A model generated the notes under the pieces. That model searched no databases and had not been told where the DNA came from. It saw only the letters and a list, made by a program, of their open reading frames with translations. Positions 37,641-39,835 of a DNA stretch of 39,835 nucleotides are shown here, piece by piece. Source of the DNA: Desulfocapsaceae bacterium (GTDB lineage Bacteria > Desulfobacterota > Desulfobulbia > Desulfobulbales > Desulfocapsaceae). Both the position numbers and the translations under genes were made by a program. The stretch lies in NCBI GenBank assembly GCA_028697885.1, contig JAQVER010000030.1, forward strand, positions 1 through 39,835, given 5' to 3'. Each line of letters begins with the position of its first letter. Positions within the stretch are counted from its first letter, which is position 1.

Positions 37641-39449
37641 TCAGGTAGCCCGATTTTTCCCATTGTTGCTTTGCAGGATCTGCAGGCGCTGATAGATGCC
37701 GGGACGCGCCATCAGCTCCTCGTGGCTTCCTGCCTCGACCAGACGGCCGTGATCCATGACCAGGATGCGGTCGGCCCTGCGGATGGTGGAGAGCCGGTGG
37801 GCGATGACCACACTGGTGCGGTTAGCCAGGGTGGCGGCCATGGCCTTCTCGATGAGCATTTCCGTTTCGGTGTCAATGGAGGCGGTGGCCTCGTCCAGCA
37901 CCAGGATGCGCGGGTCGCGGGCCAGCACCCGGGCCAGGGCCAGGAGCTGGCGCTGGCCGGCGGAAAAGTCGAGGCCCGTCCCGCCGATGCGGGTCTCCAG
38001 CCCCTCCGGCAGTCCTGCGATCAGGCTGGTGAGCTGGGCGGTGGCAATCACCTCGCTCAGGCGCGCCTCACTCAACTGGAGGCCGAGCACGATATTCTCC
38101 CGCACCGAGGCCGGGAAGAGGTATACCTCCTGCATGACCAGCCCGATCTGGCCGCGCAGAAAGAGGGGATCGAGATCACGAAGGTCAATCCCATCCAGTT
38201 TTACCATCCCCAGATCAGGGTCATAAAACCGTTCCAGCAGGCTGATGATGGTGGTCTTGCCGGCGCCGGTGGCCCCGACAATGGCCAGGGTCTCGCCCGG
38301 CGCGACCTTAAAGGTCAGCTCGCGCAGCACCGGCCGCTCCGGATTGTAGCCGAAAGTCACCCCGGCAAATTCGATCTCCCCGCGCAACTGTGCCGGGCGG
38401 ACCGGATTGACGGGGATGGTCAGGGTATTTTCGGTGTCTAACAGCTGGAAGATACGCTCGGCCGAGGCCAGGGCCGACTGCACCACCGAATACTTCTGGG
38501 AAAGTTCACGCAAGGGCTGAAAAAATAAGCGCATATAGGCGAGAAAGGCGACCAGCATGCCGATGGTCATCTGATTGCGGATGATCTGGCCGCCGCCGTA
38601 CCAGATGATCAGCGCCACCGCCAGAGAGCTCAAGACCTCGAGCAGCGGCATGAAGATGCCGAAGATCTTGATCTGATAGAGGCTCCGTTGCATATAGGCC
38701 TCGTTCAGATCCTCAAACCGGGCGCGGGTATACTCTTCCCTGGAGAAGAGCTGGATGATGCTGATGCCGCCGATCGCCTCCTGCAGAAACGAGTTGAGCC
38801 GGGCCAGCTGGGTGCGGATATCGCGGAAGGCCAGACGGGCCAACCGGCTGAAGAGGACGGTGTTAAAGAGGATCAAGGGCACCAGCACCAGCATCATCAG
38901 GGCCAGCCGCCAGTTCATCAGCAGCAGGATGACCAGGATCCCCACCAGCCGCGCCATGTCGTTGAACAGGGAGACGATGACCGAGGTGAACATCTCGTAC
39001 ATGTTCTGGATATCGTTGGTCAGCCGGGTAACCAGCTTTCCCACCGGGTTGCGGTTAAAGAAGGGGTTGGCAAGCCCGATCAGGTGCCGGAAAAGATCCT
39101 GGCGCAGGGCGTGCATGATCCGCTGTCCGGCCCACTCCAGCACCACCACCTGCAGAAAGTTGGCAACAAAGCCGGCCACCATGAGCAGGAGAAAGGAGCC
39201 GGCCAGTCCGGCCACCCCGCTCAGCCTCTCCCCCAGATCCGGTTTCAGGTTGGTGATGAAACCGTCCACCGCCAGCCGCATCAGGTAAGGCAGGGCCAGG
39301 CTGCAGCCGGTGATGGCCAGCGACAGGACAATCGCCAGAGAGACCGATTTCCAGTACGGCAGGACATAGCGGGCGATCCGTTGCCAGAGACGGAGGTCGC
39401 TGGCCTTCTTGAGCCGATCTTCCTCGAAATAACCAAAACCGTGATCCAT
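37641..39449 (-). CDS. ABC exporter half-transporter (MsbA/MdlB/YheH-like)
   Basis: A 602-residue permease-ATPase fusion. A six-helix transmembrane domain (about 35-320) precedes an ATPase domain with Walker A GATGAGKTT, signature FSAGQRQLLALARVLARDP and Walker B ILVLDEATASID, plus the H-loop IAHRLST. The core therefore looks active. The longer frame to 39638 is only the upstream exporter read in another phase. I use ATG 39449, which overlaps the stop of that partner gene (TGATG), so both form a heterodimeric exporter. Substrate (drug, lipid or peptide) is unknown. GC content is clearly higher than in the neighbouring ssb and dnaJ genes, suggesting a different history. Confidence 0.92.
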   Translation of the reverse strand: MDHGFGYFEEDRLKKASDLRLWQRIARYVLPYWKSVSLAIVLSLAITGCSLALPYLMRLAVDGFITNLKPDLGERLSGVAGLAGSFLLLMVAGFVANFLQVVVLEWAGQRIMHALRQDLFRHLIGLANPFFNRNPVGKLVTRLTNDIQNMYEMFTSVIVSLFNDMARLVGILVILLLMNWRLALMMLVLVPLILFNTVLFSRLARLAFRDIRTQLARLNSFLQEAIGGISIIQLFSREEYTRARFEDLNEAYMQRSLYQIKIFGIFMPLLEVLSSLAVALIIWYGGGQIIRNQMTIGMLVAFLAYMRLFFQPLRELSQKYSVVQSALASAERIFQLLDTENTLTIPVNPVRPAQLRGEIEFAGVTFGYNPERPVLRELTFKVAPGETLAIVGATGAGKTTIISLLERFYDPDLGMVKLDGIDLRDLDPLFLRGQIGLVMQEVYLFPASVRENIVLGLQLSEARLSEVIATAQLTSLIAGLPEGLETRIGGTGLDFSAGQRQLLALARVLARDPRILVLDEATASIDTETEMLIEKAMAATLANRTSVVIAHRLSTIRRADRILVMDHGRLVEAGSHEELMARPGIYQRLQILQSNNGKNRAT

Positions 39450-39835
39450 CAGGCTGCCGCCTCCCCGGCCGTGGTTTGGTGCTGATAAATGGTGCGGTAG
39501 AAGGGGCTGCTTTCCAGCAGTTGCTGGTGGGTGCCCTGGGCAGCGATGCTCCCCTCCTCCATGACGATGATCCGGTCGGCCGCAAGCAGCGGGGCAACCC
39601 GGTGCGAGACCATGATACAGATCCGGCCCGGCAGCCAACTGCCAAAATTCTCGATAATATGATGCTCAGTGTCGGTATCGACGGCGGAGAGTCCGTCGTC
39701 GATGATGACGATGGGACGGTCCAGCAGCAGGGCCCGGGCCAGGGCGATCCGCTGGCGCTGGCCGCCGGAGAGGAGCAGCCCCTCTCCCCCACCTTGGCCT
39801 GATACCCATCCTTGAAGGCCTCAATCTCTTCGTGG
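39449..39835 (-). pseudogene. Partner ABC exporter, C-terminal end, frameshifted, cut by window edge
   Basis: From the right edge the minus strand reads EEIEAFKDGYQAKVGERG, the usual lead-in to the ABC signature. The frame then breaks, and the expected LLLSGGQRQRIALARALLLD continues only in the next frame, going on through PIVIIDDGLSAVDTDTEHH and MVSHRVAPLLAADRII to a stop at 39449-39451. One base is missing near the C runs at 39779-39782 and 39786-39790. The motifs on both sides are otherwise healthy, so this is either a recent single-base deletion or a sequencing error in a homopolymer. The stop overlaps the next exporter's start. The 5' part lies outside the window. Confidence 0.8.

Noticed and set aside
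38688..39485. 265-codon plus-strand frame rich in Gln/His opposite the ABC exporter
   Set aside because: Low-complexity antisense shadow of the exporter; the minus strand carries all ABC motifs.
39450..39638. 63 extra N-terminal codons on the ABC exporter
   Set aside because: This is the upstream exporter's C-terminus read in another phase; the ATG at 39449 overlaps the true upstream stop.

Overview
The window reads as chromosomal DNA of a Gram-negative, flagellated bacterium, most likely a deltaproteobacterium of the Desulfobulbales type (Desulfobacterota). This placement is an inference from gene content: the rplU-rpmA-obgE-proB-proA-nadD block, an Mla-type lipid ABC system with an outer-membrane lipoprotein, the SPL-type radical SAM gene beside a glycosyltransferase, and many PAS, REC and c-di-GMP proteins. 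No rRNA, tRNA, CRISPR array or intact transposon was recognised.

Left accessory part (1-11.3 kb, all on the minus strand). From the right, an intact alpha-glucan phosphorylase (glgP, behind a large leader hairpin) is followed by a two-gene signalling operon: a giant hybrid histidine kinase with three near-identical PAS repeats, and a REC/HD-GYP response regulator. Next come the decayed 3' end of a second glgP, an APC permease, a 49-codon ORF and an orphan ATP-synthase beta subunit. The last three overlap each other at their stop/start codons. The beta gene ends 13 bp from a truncated prephenate dehydratase (pheA) fragment at the window edge. Two dead gene ends, an orphan atpD and mixed base composition mark this as a rearranged region.

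Centre left (11.3-18.9 kb, minus strand). A flagellar stator operon in reversed order (motB, motA) ends in an overlapping [4Fe-4S]/DUF3786-type gene. A lipid-transport operon follows: a STAS-MlaE fusion, MlaF, an MCE protein and a PqiC-like lipoprotein, then a TIM-barrel isomerase-like gene.

Centre (19-27.6 kb, plus strand). This is the core block rplU, rpmA, obgE, proB, proA and nadD. A separate promoter then serves an unusual CheB-like regulator, whose active-site serine is replaced and which carries a zinc ribbon, and a PilZ protein. An EndoQ-type PHP nuclease and a 55-residue zinc-ribbon protein follow, closed by a strong bidirectional terminator.

Right (27.6-39.8 kb). An M23 endopeptidase and RNase G lie on the minus strand. 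A glycosyltransferase and an SPL-like radical SAM protein lie on the plus strand, facing a GGDEF-EAL protein. After about 1 kb of apparently non-coding DNA come ssb with its terminator and a dnaJ-like gene. The window ends in a GC-rich pair of half-size ABC exporters, the upstream one frameshifted in this sequence.

The recurring theme is c-di-GMP and motility control (HD-GYP, PilZ, GGDEF-EAL, MotAB). The most unusual points are the CheB-like pseudoenzyme with zinc ribbon, the APC/small-ORF/AtpD overlapping chain with gene debris around it, the tandem PAS expansion, the stator operon coupled to an Fe-S protein, and the EndoQ plus small zinc-ribbon pair.
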